Source of the DNA: Coleofasciculus sp. FACHB-T130 | Lineage (GTDB): Bacteria; Cyanobacteriota; Cyanobacteriia; Cyanobacteriales; FACHB-T130 | Length of the DNA: 64,000 nucleotides | Direction of reading: 5' to 3' | NCBI RefSeq assembly: GCF_014695375.1 | Contig: NZ_JACJOG010000014.1 | Span: 109,848-173,847 of the forward strand | In this document: positions 29,351 through 37,068 of the stretch, piece by piece | Layout of the letters: each line of letters begins with the position of its first letter | Numbering within the stretch: the first letter of the stretch is position 1 | Made by a program: the position numbers and the translations under genes | Notes under the pieces: model-generated | Told to the model about the DNA's origin: nothing | Database searches by the model: none | The model's input: only the letters and a program-made list of their open reading frames with translations

Positions 29351-29593
29351 ATGACTCTCCTGATGAAGGTTAGAAAGGTTGTCGAGCGGGAATTCTCAGG
29401 ACTGGGGGCGCAAATCAAGCGGCTTAGAGAGGCGGATGACCGCTCTTTGATCCAGATTTGCGCCCAGGTTGGCATGACACCAGCTAACTGGTACAAAATT
29501 GAGAACGAAGAAACTAAGGTCTTGCCCCTGGAAACTTTACGAAAAATCGAAGCTGTCCTAGAAGCTGATTTGGGCGTGACTTTCGATGATTAA
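29351..29593 (+). CDS. XRE-family HTH transcriptional regulator
   Basis: An 80-aa Cro/CI-like protein: GLGAQIKRLREADDRSLIQICAQVGMTPANWYKIENEE... then ETLRKIEAVLEADLG, which is the XRE helix-turn-helix with its C-terminal helix. Its promoter contains a direct repeat in the spacer, so autoregulation is likely. It faces the leftward operon at 29177 and is probably the switch for that operon. The start ATG 29351 follows GTTGAGGTTT; a Met at residue 5 is an alternative. Confidence 0.85.
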   Translation: MTLLMKVRKVVEREFSGLGAQIKRLREADDRSLIQICAQVGMTPANWYKIENEETKVLPLETLRKIEAVLEADLGVTFDD

Positions 29594-29625
29594 TCCTCAG
29601 TGCCCTCTCCGTCCTGTAGAGAGCT

Positions 29626-29643
29626 ACCGCGAAATTTTCGTAG
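29626..29643. repeat. 18-bp direct repeat, left copy
   Basis: ACCGCGAAATTTTCGTAG is identical to 35929-35946. The two copies bracket the methyltransferase-HerA-NurA cassette. The core CGCGAAATTTTCG also occurs at 36600, 58131 and 60307 between genes. Confidence 0.85.
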
Positions 29644-29720
29644 ATGTCTAAAAATTTTTAACCCTCAGCACAGTTTAGAAGCCGGTGCCGAGGGAAGTTT
29701 CAACTTATGGAGATAAGTCA

Positions 29721-29963
29721 ATGTCCAACATAACAGAAACCCAGTTAGCACCCCCGCCCGTTCCCACTTCAGAAATACTTCTCGCTTGCCAGAAGAAGCA
29801 GCTGATCAAACAACTAGATTTATTGCAAGGAGCGCTGAATCTTTCTTGTACCACGCATCAGCAGAGGATTGAGAAGCTGCAACGCCAGCTTTCCGAAGAG
29901 CGGAGGGTACTGAAGGAGCAGATCAAAGCGATCAGAGAATCGATTGAGCAACTGGGAAGTTAA
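29721..29963 (+). CDS. Small coiled-coil protein
   Basis: 80 aa from ATG 29721, which has GGAGA 10 nt upstream; a longer frame from 29685 lacks such support. A proline-rich start is followed by two predicted coiled-coil helices (LLACQKKQLIKQLDLLQGAL and HQQRIEKLQRQLSEERRVLK). No known domain. It is the first gene inside the repeat-bounded cassette and lies 75 bp upstream of the methyltransferase, so it may be a small accessory subunit. Confidence 0.65.
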   Translation: MSNITETQLAPPPVPTSEILLACQKKQLIKQLDLLQGALNLSCTTHQQRIEKLQRQLSEERRVLKEQIKAIRESIEQLGS

Positions 29964-29972
29964 GGAAGGCTG

Positions 29973-30035
29973 ATGAAAACCGTCGCCCAAGCACAAACAA
30001 TCGATACTGCTGAAGCCCCGCTTTATAGAGGATGA
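29973..30035 (+). CDS. Possible 20-aa leader peptide before the methyltransferase
   Basis: An ATG preceded by AAGGAAGG opens MKTVAQAQTIDTAEAPLYRG and stops 3 nt before the methyltransferase ATG. Such placement would couple translation. It could instead be chance; the peptide has no known relative that I recognise. Confidence 0.35.
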   Translation: MKTVAQAQTIDTAEAPLYRG

Positions 30036-30038
30036 GAA

Positions 30039-31268
30039 ATGACAGCAAAACTAATTTCACGTCCTGCGAATATAGTTCGATCGTCAGCTAGCAAAAGCGA
30101 GTCTACGTCAGGTTCTAAATTAAGCCTAGTAGAACTATTTGCGGGTGCTGGCGGTCTTGCTCAAGGATTCCTGCAAACGGGGCATTACGACCTTATTGCC
30201 CTTACTGATATTGATACAGTTGCAAAACAGACGTTTGAATTAAACTACCCAAACCCTGAGACTGAGTACATTTGTGATGATATTAAGAACCTTGGAAGAC
30301 CTAGCCGACTACTTAAGAAAGCTAATGGTCGAAAAGTTTCAGGCTTGTTGGGTGGGCCACCTTGTCAAGGATTTAGTTTGGCTGGATTAAGGCGACCTGA
30401 TGACGAGCGCAATCAATATATTGGAGACTATGTGCGGTTTGTTACAGCCCTAAAGCCGGACTTCCTACTAATGGAGAACGTGCCGCAGGTCATCTTTCAT
30501 CCCCAGTTCAAAGCTCTAATCAAAGCACTGAATAAAGATTTTGAGGTTCAGTTCACTGTTTTGAATGCAGCTCAGTATGGTATAGCCCAAACTCGACACC
30601 GGGCTTTTGTCTTGGCGTTTCGTCGAGAGCTAGGCGTCAAACCTGCTTTCCCTGCTCCTACTCACGCTTTTACAAGGCAGGTTGTTTTCAATTATCGCCA
30701 GCAGCGTTTAGAAAACTCGCGGTGCAAATCAGCCGATAAAGATGGCATTTTTGGTGCCGATTCTTCGGTTGTCCGTGCAATTAAAGAGATAAAGGCTAAT
30801 TACCGAGGATTAGGAGAGGTAAAACCTTTAGTCAACGTGTGGGATGCGATCGGCGATCTAGTAAATCGTAGTGCTTCCTCAGCTCCTAACCATGTCCCCC
30901 GCGTTCACAAAGGCAAATTGCTAGAACTCATTGAGCGCATTCCTGAAGGTGGTGGGCTAGAGAATATTGACAGCAAGTATCACCCTAAAAGTCACTACTC
31001 TCAGGCCTACGGGCGCTTGCATCGTCATGGGCTTGCACGAACTATCACTACTTGTTTTCAGAATGCTGGAAGTGGGCGCTTCATTCACCCGATCGAGCCT
31101 CGCACCCTAACAATTCGTGAGGCAGCACGCTTACAAGGGTTTAGCGATGAGTTTGTGTTCTATGGAACCCTGGGAGATCAAATGCGTTTGGTAGGCAATG
31201 CTGTCCCACCACTACTAGCTCAGGTGATTGCCGATCGCATCTGGCAGGATCTTTCTACCGTTCTCTAA
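30039..31268 (+). CDS. DNA (cytosine-5) methyltransferase
   Basis: A C5-cytosine methyltransferase, which transfers a methyl group from SAM to cytosine in a target site. Motif I is LVELFAGAGGLAQGF, motif IV GGPPCQGFSLAG with catalytic Cys109, motif VI MENVPQV, motif VIII AQTRHRAFVLAF, motif IX RTLTIREAARLQGF and motif X GNAVPPLLA. The length, 409 aa, is complete, with a target-recognition region around 190-320. It is followed by HerA- and NurA-like genes, which suggests that it protects host DNA from them. The recognised site cannot be read from sequence. Confidence 0.95.
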   Translation: MTAKLISRPANIVRSSASKSESTSGSKLSLVELFAGAGGLAQGFLQTGHYDLIALTDIDTVAKQTFELNYPNPETEYICDDIKNLGRPSRLLKKANGRKVSGLLGGPPCQGFSLAGLRRPDDERNQYIGDYVRFVTALKPDFLLMENVPQVIFHPQFKALIKALNKDFEVQFTVLNAAQYGIAQTRHRAFVLAFRRELGVKPAFPAPTHAFTRQVVFNYRQQRLENSRCKSADKDGIFGADSSVVRAIKEIKANYRGLGEVKPLVNVWDAIGDLVNRSASSAPNHVPRVHKGKLLELIERIPEGGGLENIDSKYHPKSHYSQAYGRLHRHGLARTITTCFQNAGSGRFIHPIEPRTLTIREAARLQGFSDEFVFYGTLGDQMRLVGNAVPPLLAQVIADRIWQDLSTVL

Positions 31269-31270
31269 CA

Positions 31271-31382
31271 CTGTAACCATAATTAGAAATCTCTAGAGTA
31301 ATTTGACTGCAAATGTATAGAAAAATTACTCTAGAGCCTTGGCTTGTCAATTTTGTAACCTGTAAGCTATATTTGGTTACAG
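31271..31382. promoter_or_regulatory. Hairpin and repeated TGTAACC sites between methyltransferase and herA
   Basis: A perfect 14-bp inverted repeat CTCTAGAGTAATTT (31291-31304)/AAATTACTCTAGAG (31323-31336) encloses 18 nt. Around it lie CTGTAACC (31271-31278), TGTAACC (31354-31360) and the inverse GGTTACAG (31375-31382). This is the likely control region for the herA-nurA pair: a terminator for the methyltransferase and an operator. Roles are inferred. Confidence 0.6.
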
Positions 31383-31410
31383 TTCATTTGTACTAAGCCT
31401 AAAGGACAAG

Positions 31411-33144
31411 ATGCCTAAAGATCCGCAAGACAGTTCTGTATCTCAACGTCTGTTACCTAAGAGTCGTTCGCGCAACGGAAACAAGAGGCGTGAGGCGACC
31501 AGCTCCGAGGTTTCATCCGTTTCAGAGTATCAAGAGCCGGAAGAAGACTCGAACGATGGGGACAATGGCGATCGTGCCTCTATTACTGACGAAAGTCTTG
31601 CAACCGGATCAGCCTATGTTGGCACACTGATTGCCTTCGAGCAGAAACAATCTCCAAACTATCTGGAGCAACATTTTCGGATTGCCCCTTATGTTCCCTC
31701 GCCAAAACCAGGAACGATGGTTGCGGTAGAGGCTATCACTGATGATGGTCGCCATAGTCGTATTTTGGAACGTGTGACCAATGCTTGGGAGGTCAACCCC
31801 CACGAAGACGCCTTTAGCTCTAACCTGCGAGAAGTGATACCAATTCGCACAGAATATGCCGAGGAAGGCTCATCGACCGTTATTTATCGTGTTGCAGCGA
31901 TCGAGCCGCTAAAAGAAGCCATTCTAGATGAGAGTGGTAACGTACTAGAGATTCGAGATGTGCAAACTTTGCCCCGTGCCGGCGCTTTAGTCCACATGGC
32001 GACTGGCGATCAGATTGTGAAAGCGTTGGGGCTAGAGGACAACCTAGATCGAGGGATTTATGTCGGAGCTTTGCGAGGTAGCGACATTTCAGTTTTCCTG
32101 AAACGCGACGTAATCCAACGTCATATGCTCATTGTTGGAGGGATTGGCACGGGTAAAAGCTACACACGTGGAGTCCTAGCCGAAGAACTCCGTATGCTGG
32201 GAGTTCCGCAGGTCAACATCGATGTTAATGGCGAAATGGTTGAGGCAGCGGAAGAGCTAGGTGGAATTAATCTTGAACCAGGTATTGACTTTCAAGTGCC
32301 CCTCAGTGCTTTGACCGCAGACGATGTAATTAACGCAATTCCGAGCTTGAACGGCAACATGGTTGATCTCGTGCGTCATGCTCATGAAGAACTGCTGAAG
32401 GCTTCTAGGAAGTCAGGCGATCATTTTCTCTTGAACGATTTACTAGACAAAATTAAAGCGGTTGGTCCGGAATTAGAGATGAAAACCGTGACCATCAATC
32501 CTGCCAAGAGTCGAACGGAGAGCCTGGGACGAATTACATATTTGGGAACTCCCTATGACTGGAAATCCGTTCTTACGCCAGGAGCCTTTATCAATATCAA
32601 CTGTAAGGGACTATTGGTGTCTGACCTGCGAATTATCACGGCTGCTGTAGCTCGCGATCTCCAGCGCTTGGGGCAAGCCAAAGAGTTTCCGTTTGTCGCG
32701 TTCTCAATCGATGAGTTTCACCTTGTCACCCCTGCGAACCAAGACAGTGTTGCACTTCAGGTTATACGAGAGCTTGCCCGTATTGGTCGGCACGTCCGCA
32801 TCGGTTTAATTCTGACGACTCAATCCCCTCAAGACGTTGACCGTTCAATTTTGAAACGCTTGCTTACGCGATTTCTTCACGCGATCGAACCAGATCAGCT
32901 TGAAGCCTTACGAGGTGTGCTTTCTGATGCTTCAGATGATTTGGTTAAACAACTTCCCAAAATGCCTCAAGGAACTTGCATTTTGACGGGTGCTTACGAA
33001 ACCATTCGCCACGCTACTGTGGTTCAGGTTCGCAAGCGATCGACGACACATGGTGGCGCAACTCCTGACATTTGGTCAGATTTTGAGGCGGCTGGTTGGG
33101 TTGGTAAGCGTCAAATTTCGCAGCCGGAGGAAACCCATGAGTAA
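31411..33144 (+). CDS. HerA-like ATPase (FtsK-HerA superfamily, DUF87)
   Basis: A hexameric DNA translocase-type ATPase. A charged disordered N-terminus (1-60) precedes the HerA beta-barrel (HAS) region. Walker A is GGIGTGKSYTRG with Lys249, Walker B is FVAFSIDEFHLV (about 430-440), and downstream come ARIGRHVRIGLILTTQSPQDVDRSIL and RFLHAIEPDQLEALRG, typical of HerA. HerA works with the nuclease NurA in archaeal end resection, and with other effectors (Sir2, DUF4297) in bacterial phage defence. Its stop overlaps the start of the NurA-like gene, so the two are translated together. Confidence 0.9.
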   Translation: MPKDPQDSSVSQRLLPKSRSRNGNKRREATSSEVSSVSEYQEPEEDSNDGDNGDRASITDESLATGSAYVGTLIAFEQKQSPNYLEQHFRIAPYVPSPKPGTMVAVEAITDDGRHSRILERVTNAWEVNPHEDAFSSNLREVIPIRTEYAEEGSSTVIYRVAAIEPLKEAILDESGNVLEIRDVQTLPRAGALVHMATGDQIVKALGLEDNLDRGIYVGALRGSDISVFLKRDVIQRHMLIVGGIGTGKSYTRGVLAEELRMLGVPQVNIDVNGEMVEAAEELGGINLEPGIDFQVPLSALTADDVINAIPSLNGNMVDLVRHAHEELLKASRKSGDHFLLNDLLDKIKAVGPELEMKTVTINPAKSRTESLGRITYLGTPYDWKSVLTPGAFININCKGLLVSDLRIITAAVARDLQRLGQAKEFPFVAFSIDEFHLVTPANQDSVALQVIRELARIGRHVRIGLILTTQSPQDVDRSILKRLLTRFLHAIEPDQLEALRGVLSDASDDLVKQLPKMPQGTCILTGAYETIRHATVVQVRKRSTTHGGATPDIWSDFEAAGWVGKRQISQPEETHE

Positions 33145-35236
33145 GCCAGGGGTTGCAGAGCGAGAGCGCCAAATCGTTAAGTATTTGGCAGATCAGAAGA
33201 GTGCTTCTGCCCGTGAAATTTTTGATGATGTATCAGATGTTTTGGAAGATACGGTAACTCGCGTTGCCTACTATAAGGTTCTGGATCGGATGGTGGCTGC
33301 GGGCAAGATTGAGGTGCAGTCAGAGGACCCAAAACGGGGACGTATCTACTCTCTCACGCCTACCCTCAACCCAGACAATCCACTCACTCTAGACGATGTT
33401 TATGAGTATCTAGCCTACCTGCCAACGACAAAGGCGATCGCAGCGGCAGTAGATGCCCGTGACTACTATGAGGAAAACCGACGAACAATTCTTCACCGCA
33501 CGGCTCAAGCCCTTTTAGATGAAGATCCGGTCGAATTGTTTTACCGGATGTTAGTCTACATGATTCAACTGGTCGAGAAAGATTTAGAGATTGTTCGCGA
33601 TCGCGAAATTGTTGACCCTTACTCGCGTCACCGATTTGATGCTGACTATAGCGACCTTGAGCAAGTAGCTTATCGAGGGTTGAGCTTACCTCATAGTGCG
33701 ATTCATCTTCCAGGGCTACACAAACTTTTCCAAAGCAACGAGGAGCAGTTGGTATGGGACTCAGATGAACTTAGAAAAGCCCTACAAGAACGAGTCTTTG
33801 GAGAGAAGTTTATCTATCTTGTAGATGTAGCTTCGGAGCGAGGTTCGTCAGCACGAAAACAAATTGTTGTCTCAGGCAGTGATGGTAGTATGCACGCTAG
33901 CACACTGGCATTACAGACAGCTAAGGGCTTTTTTGAAGACCTTGGTGATGCGATTACCATCAATAACAGCACTGCTTACATCTCTCTATCCCAGATGCAG
34001 AAGAAGCAGACGGGTAAAAAAGAGATGCTCTATGGAGCACCAGTAACCCGGCAAACACTAGATGACCCGGCGTATAAAGGGATGGTGCTTGCACAGTTCA
34101 TGTATCCTGACCTTGCTGAGTCAGAGTATGAACACATGGCTCGCTGTGCTACGGATGTGGTGCAGTTTCGCGTGGACGAAGAAGTTTTCACTGGTAAAGC
34201 TTACGATATTCTCCCACCCAGAGCACAAATCCCAAAGCCACAAGTTCACATTCGCGACGGCACAATTACCCCCCAAGAGCGCGAATTTGGTCATTATAAA
34301 CGCCCTGATGCCTACGGGGAAATGGTTCGTGAAGGCATTCGACGCGAACGAACTATTTTGGAGCGAATCATGTCAGCGCGAACGAAGCCGCCAATCTTTG
34401 CAGGAGCGGTCAAGTCAACGCAGATGCGAGTATTAAGCCGTCTGGTCAACTGGTATATCTCCAAAGGATCGGCTGCAAGATTTGGCACAGCCATTGAACC
34501 TGAGTGGGATCTTTCACGAGCAGCGGCGATTAGCGACAATGCTGCAATGACTGCCTTGCTTGCTGAGTTACCGAACGACCCCAAGGCAGGGAGATACTAT
34601 GTCACTTGTGCTTTAGTGCGTCAGTTTGCGTCTCTGACCGAATATTACAACTATGAGTTAAAGAAATCGTGGTTGGAGTTCTTTGAGGAAAAACGAGAAC
34701 AAGCACTGGCTGAACATGACGAACATGGTGGAACATTGCCCTACCATGCCACCATCGACCTTGCAGACGACGACTTCATATTCATGTGCGAGAACGCTGA
34801 TTTTGTCTATTTCTACATTGGTCATACGGCAGGCGATCCGCCTCCTATGGTTCCACGCTACGAATTTCTCACTTCATTGCGAGGCAAATCGTCAGATAAA
34901 GCTTCATCAGCTGTAATTGAACTGGTTTTTCGTTTGGTCGATGCAATAGATTCTGCTGGCTTGGCTTACGATCGAGACCACAATTTCATGAGCAGCAAGA
35001 TGTTAGTAAAAATCTTGCCCTACCCAATTCAGCAGGCTCATGAATATGCCAAAACACTGGGTAAAAAGCTAGAATCTGAACTCAAATCGATTGTTATTGG
35101 TCGGTTGATTGAACTCAAAAAACTACGTTCTAGTGCCTCAGTTGTCTTGCGACCTGTTGCAATTCGAGATTACCTAGAGCGTCATAAACGTTCTTTTGAA
35201 AAAGATATTAACAAAGGCAGTGATGAGGTTCGTTAA
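33137..35236 (+). CDS. NurA-like nuclease with N-terminal winged helix
   Basis: 699 aa from ATG 33137, which overlaps the herA stop by 8 bp. Residues 1-75 look like a winged helix (ERERQIVKYLADQKSASAREIFDDV...YYKVLDRMVAAGKIEV). A NurA-type core begins near 225, with the metal-binding motif VSGSDGSMHAS (Asp249), and ends with VKILPYPIQQAHEYAKTLGKKLE, the NurA-like tail. It is nearly twice the length of typical NurA, with a large insert. NurA is a Mn2+-dependent 5'-3' exonuclease and endonuclease bound to HerA. The NurA assignment rests on motif, order and partner, not on a search. Confidence 0.65.
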   Translation: MSKPGVAERERQIVKYLADQKSASAREIFDDVSDVLEDTVTRVAYYKVLDRMVAAGKIEVQSEDPKRGRIYSLTPTLNPDNPLTLDDVYEYLAYLPTTKAIAAAVDARDYYEENRRTILHRTAQALLDEDPVELFYRMLVYMIQLVEKDLEIVRDREIVDPYSRHRFDADYSDLEQVAYRGLSLPHSAIHLPGLHKLFQSNEEQLVWDSDELRKALQERVFGEKFIYLVDVASERGSSARKQIVVSGSDGSMHASTLALQTAKGFFEDLGDAITINNSTAYISLSQMQKKQTGKKEMLYGAPVTRQTLDDPAYKGMVLAQFMYPDLAESEYEHMARCATDVVQFRVDEEVFTGKAYDILPPRAQIPKPQVHIRDGTITPQEREFGHYKRPDAYGEMVREGIRRERTILERIMSARTKPPIFAGAVKSTQMRVLSRLVNWYISKGSAARFGTAIEPEWDLSRAAAISDNAAMTALLAELPNDPKAGRYYVTCALVRQFASLTEYYNYELKKSWLEFFEEKREQALAEHDEHGGTLPYHATIDLADDDFIFMCENADFVYFYIGHTAGDPPPMVPRYEFLTSLRGKSSDKASSAVIELVFRLVDAIDSAGLAYDRDHNFMSSKMLVKILPYPIQQAHEYAKTLGKKLESELKSIVIGRLIELKKLRSSASVVLRPVAIRDYLERHKRSFEKDINKGSDEVR

Positions 35237-35345
35237 TAGTGGCAAAGTAGAAATTCGACTGAGGAAATGGTGTCTCCGTACGCGGTAGAAACTTTAGAGG
35301 GCTATAAGTCTATACTTGCCTAAACCTTTGAAAGGAAGTTTTTTT

Positions 35346-35915
35346 ATGGGCGATATAATTCGAGCTGTTCAGGCAGAAATTTCGTTTGGAAAAGTTTCCA
35401 TTGATGCTTACAAGTTGCAAAATCACAGGTTTGAGAAACGGTTTGGAGTAACAGGAGTAAGTAGAGTTTTTGGATACTCAGATCAGTGGTTTGGCACCTT
35501 CACAAAAAGAGACTCTAAGCGTCTGGAAAGCTTGCGTAAAGCAGGTTTCACGGGTTCACAAATTGAGGTACGTGTTCCCAGGCTTGGCAATGCACCAGGA
35601 GCATCTATTGCTAAAACTATCAGCATTAGAGATTTTAATAAGGTGATTGCTTATGAAGCACTTAAGAAAAAGAACACTAAAGCAATTATTTTATTAATTG
35701 CTTTATCTGAAGCTGGTTTAGAGCGTATTGTAAGTGACGCCTTTGACGGTGTATCTCTTGATTGGTTTGCCGAGAAAATTGTTCATTATACTCAATGGAC
35801 CCCTGAGCAGCTAGAAGAAGCTTTTGCCTACAACAGAGAGGAGGTTCGGGCGCTTTATCCTTGGGCAGATGATCCAGTTGATGAGGATTGGGATGCGGAT
35901 TTCCGCCTTTTGTAA
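35346..35915 (+). CDS. Hypothetical protein, possible antirepressor-like, last gene of the cassette
   Basis: 189 aa from ATG 35346, with GAAAGGAAG upstream; a TTG at 35316 is in frame but unlikely. Blocks such as GVTGVSRVFGYSDQWFGTF, TISIRDFNKVIAYEAL, NTKAIILLIALSEAGLERI and WTPEQLEEAFAYNREEVRALYPW recall a protein recurrent in cyanobacterial genomes, but I cannot name a domain. The N-terminal half has a Bro/KilA-like feel; this is a guess. It lies 110 bp after the NurA-like gene and ends just before the right 18-bp repeat, so it may belong to the cassette. Confidence 0.6.
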   Translation: MGDIIRAVQAEISFGKVSIDAYKLQNHRFEKRFGVTGVSRVFGYSDQWFGTFTKRDSKRLESLRKAGFTGSQIEVRVPRLGNAPGASIAKTISIRDFNKVIAYEALKKKNTKAIILLIALSEAGLERIVSDAFDGVSLDWFAEKIVHYTQWTPEQLEEAFAYNREEVRALYPWADDPVDEDWDADFRLL

Positions 35916-35928
35916 GTTCGCTCAACTC

Positions 35929-35946
35929 ACCGCGAAATTTTCGTAG
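35929..35946. repeat. 18-bp direct repeat, right copy
   Basis: ACCGCGAAATTTTCGTAG, identical to 29626-29643 and followed here by a HIP1 site. Further similarity to the 33-bp repeats at 58131 and 60307 is seen in the following AGGGAAGCGCGATCG. Confidence 0.85.
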
Positions 35947-35983
35947 TAGGGAAGCGCGATCGCTCTTTTGTATCGAAGAGAGT

Positions 35984-36526
35984 TTATTGCTCTTGAGCGC
36001 CCTGTTCTCTAACACTCAAAACACAATAGGGGTTAGAGCTGATGGTTTTCCGCTCGGCAGGAAGAACGACTTTTGGTTGTGGGGTGGAGTCTTTGCCTAG
36101 AAGCTGATTTACGTCCTCAATGGCTTTCGCGCCCTTGGCTAAAGTTTGATTAATATCATCTACAGCCCGTTTATGGTGTTCAAAAAACTCGTCGGACTTC
36201 CAGACATCAAACGCCCAAAATTTCGTGACGGGAAAGCCACCAACCGATTTTGATTCGATGCGAACTAAAACCGATTTGTACTGAGAACTGGGGTCGCGCT
36301 CGTCCGTCTTTTGTTCTTCTCCCGCAACTTCCCATTTGCTAATCCCCTGGGGCAAGGCGACGGTTTCTTCTCCTTTCCAGCATTGATATTGTTTTGCGTT
36401 TTGAACGTCACCTTTGCCGAGCGCTGTTAGCAGGCTCCGCACGCTCCCCTCAGATGTGTTGGAGTTTTGACACGCCGACAGGAAGCATCCAGCGAACAGC
36501 GCTAATAGGGGTATTGTTTTTCTCAC
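35984..36526 (-). CDS. Predicted lipoprotein
   Basis: 180 aa with a lipoprotein signal: MRKTIPLLALFAGCFLSAC, lipobox LSAC with the lipidated Cys at 19. The mature part is soluble: NTSEGSVRSLLTALGKGDVQNAKQYQC (a DUF4878-like opening), then a strand-rich stretch with WKGEETVALPQG and FPVTKFWAFDVW, and a C-terminal coiled segment. Its role is unknown; membrane-bound small lipoproteins in phage-like elements sometimes block superinfection. It stands alone between two CGCGAAATTTTCG repeats. Confidence 0.72.
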   Translation of the reverse strand: MRKTIPLLALFAGCFLSACQNSNTSEGSVRSLLTALGKGDVQNAKQYQCWKGEETVALPQGISKWEVAGEEQKTDERDPSSQYKSVLVRIESKSVGGFPVTKFWAFDVWKSDEFFEHHKRAVDDINQTLAKGAKAIEDVNQLLGKDSTPQPKVVLPAERKTISSNPYCVLSVREQGAQEQ

Positions 36527-36599
36527 GTCGCTCTCTTTCTTTGGGGGTCTTTACCGTTTTAGTGTTCCCAGTGCGAAGCCAAGAAATCGCCGTTCCACT

Positions 36600-36613
36600 G
36601 CGAAATTTTCGCG
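36600..36613. repeat. Intergenic GCGAAATTTTCGCG repeat
   Basis: A further copy of the element's repeat core, in the space between the lipoprotein gene and the small membrane protein gene. It is followed by a second, looser AATTTCCGAAAATC. Confidence 0.7.
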
Positions 36614-36647
36614 GTAAATTTCCGAAAATCTTCCGCACAATTACGGA

Positions 36648-36956
36648 ATGAAAGAGCGGGTTAACCAGATTAGGATGGGCGCAACCCTAGCCCCTTCCTT
36701 CATGAAAAGCAATCCGGTCAGTCCAGATACCGCCAAGAACGGCAAAGCTCCAGCACCTTCGCCACAGCAGCAGAATCCTGCTGTTGCAGAACTTGCGGCG
36801 ATGCGCGAGGAAATGGCAGCTTTGAGAGCGGAAGTCATTCAATTCCGAACGGGCTTGGTTAAGCAAATTAAAAATGGCGTACTGCAAGCATTTTTAACGA
36901 TATTTCTGCTGGTAGTCGCGTTGCAAGTTCTGATTGCTGTACTGACTAGATTTTAG
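36648..36956 (+). CDS. Small coiled-coil membrane protein
   Basis: 102 aa. A disordered Pro/Gln-rich N-terminus is followed by a coiled coil (AVAELAAMREEMAALRAEVIQF) and one C-terminal membrane helix (AFLTIFLLVVALQVLIAVL). This tail-anchored layout occurs in small phage/plasmid proteins. No known family is recognised. The start ATG 36648 lacks a strong ribosome site; Met at residue 10 or 19 is possible. Confidence 0.6.
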   Translation: MKERVNQIRMGATLAPSFMKSNPVSPDTAKNGKAPAPSPQQQNPAVAELAAMREEMAALRAEVIQFRTGLVKQIKNGVLQAFLTIFLLVVALQVLIAVLTRF

Positions 36957-37022
36957 GCTGGAGTGCGATCGCCCTCTATGTCAGTTCGCGCTTCTTTGGT
37001 GAGCGAATAATTGGCTTAGGGG

Positions 37023-37053
37023 AGTGCGGAAGGGGATTTGCCCCCTCCGCACT
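37023..37053. terminator. Strong hairpin between convergent genes
   Basis: AGTGCGGAAGGGG (37023-37035) pairs with CCCCCTCCGCACT (37041-37053), 12 of 13 pairs, with a 5-nt loop. It is followed by TTATTAGTTTTT. It serves both the small membrane protein gene and the RelA/SpoT gene. Confidence 0.8.
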
Positions 37054-37068
37054 TGGAGTTATTAGTTT

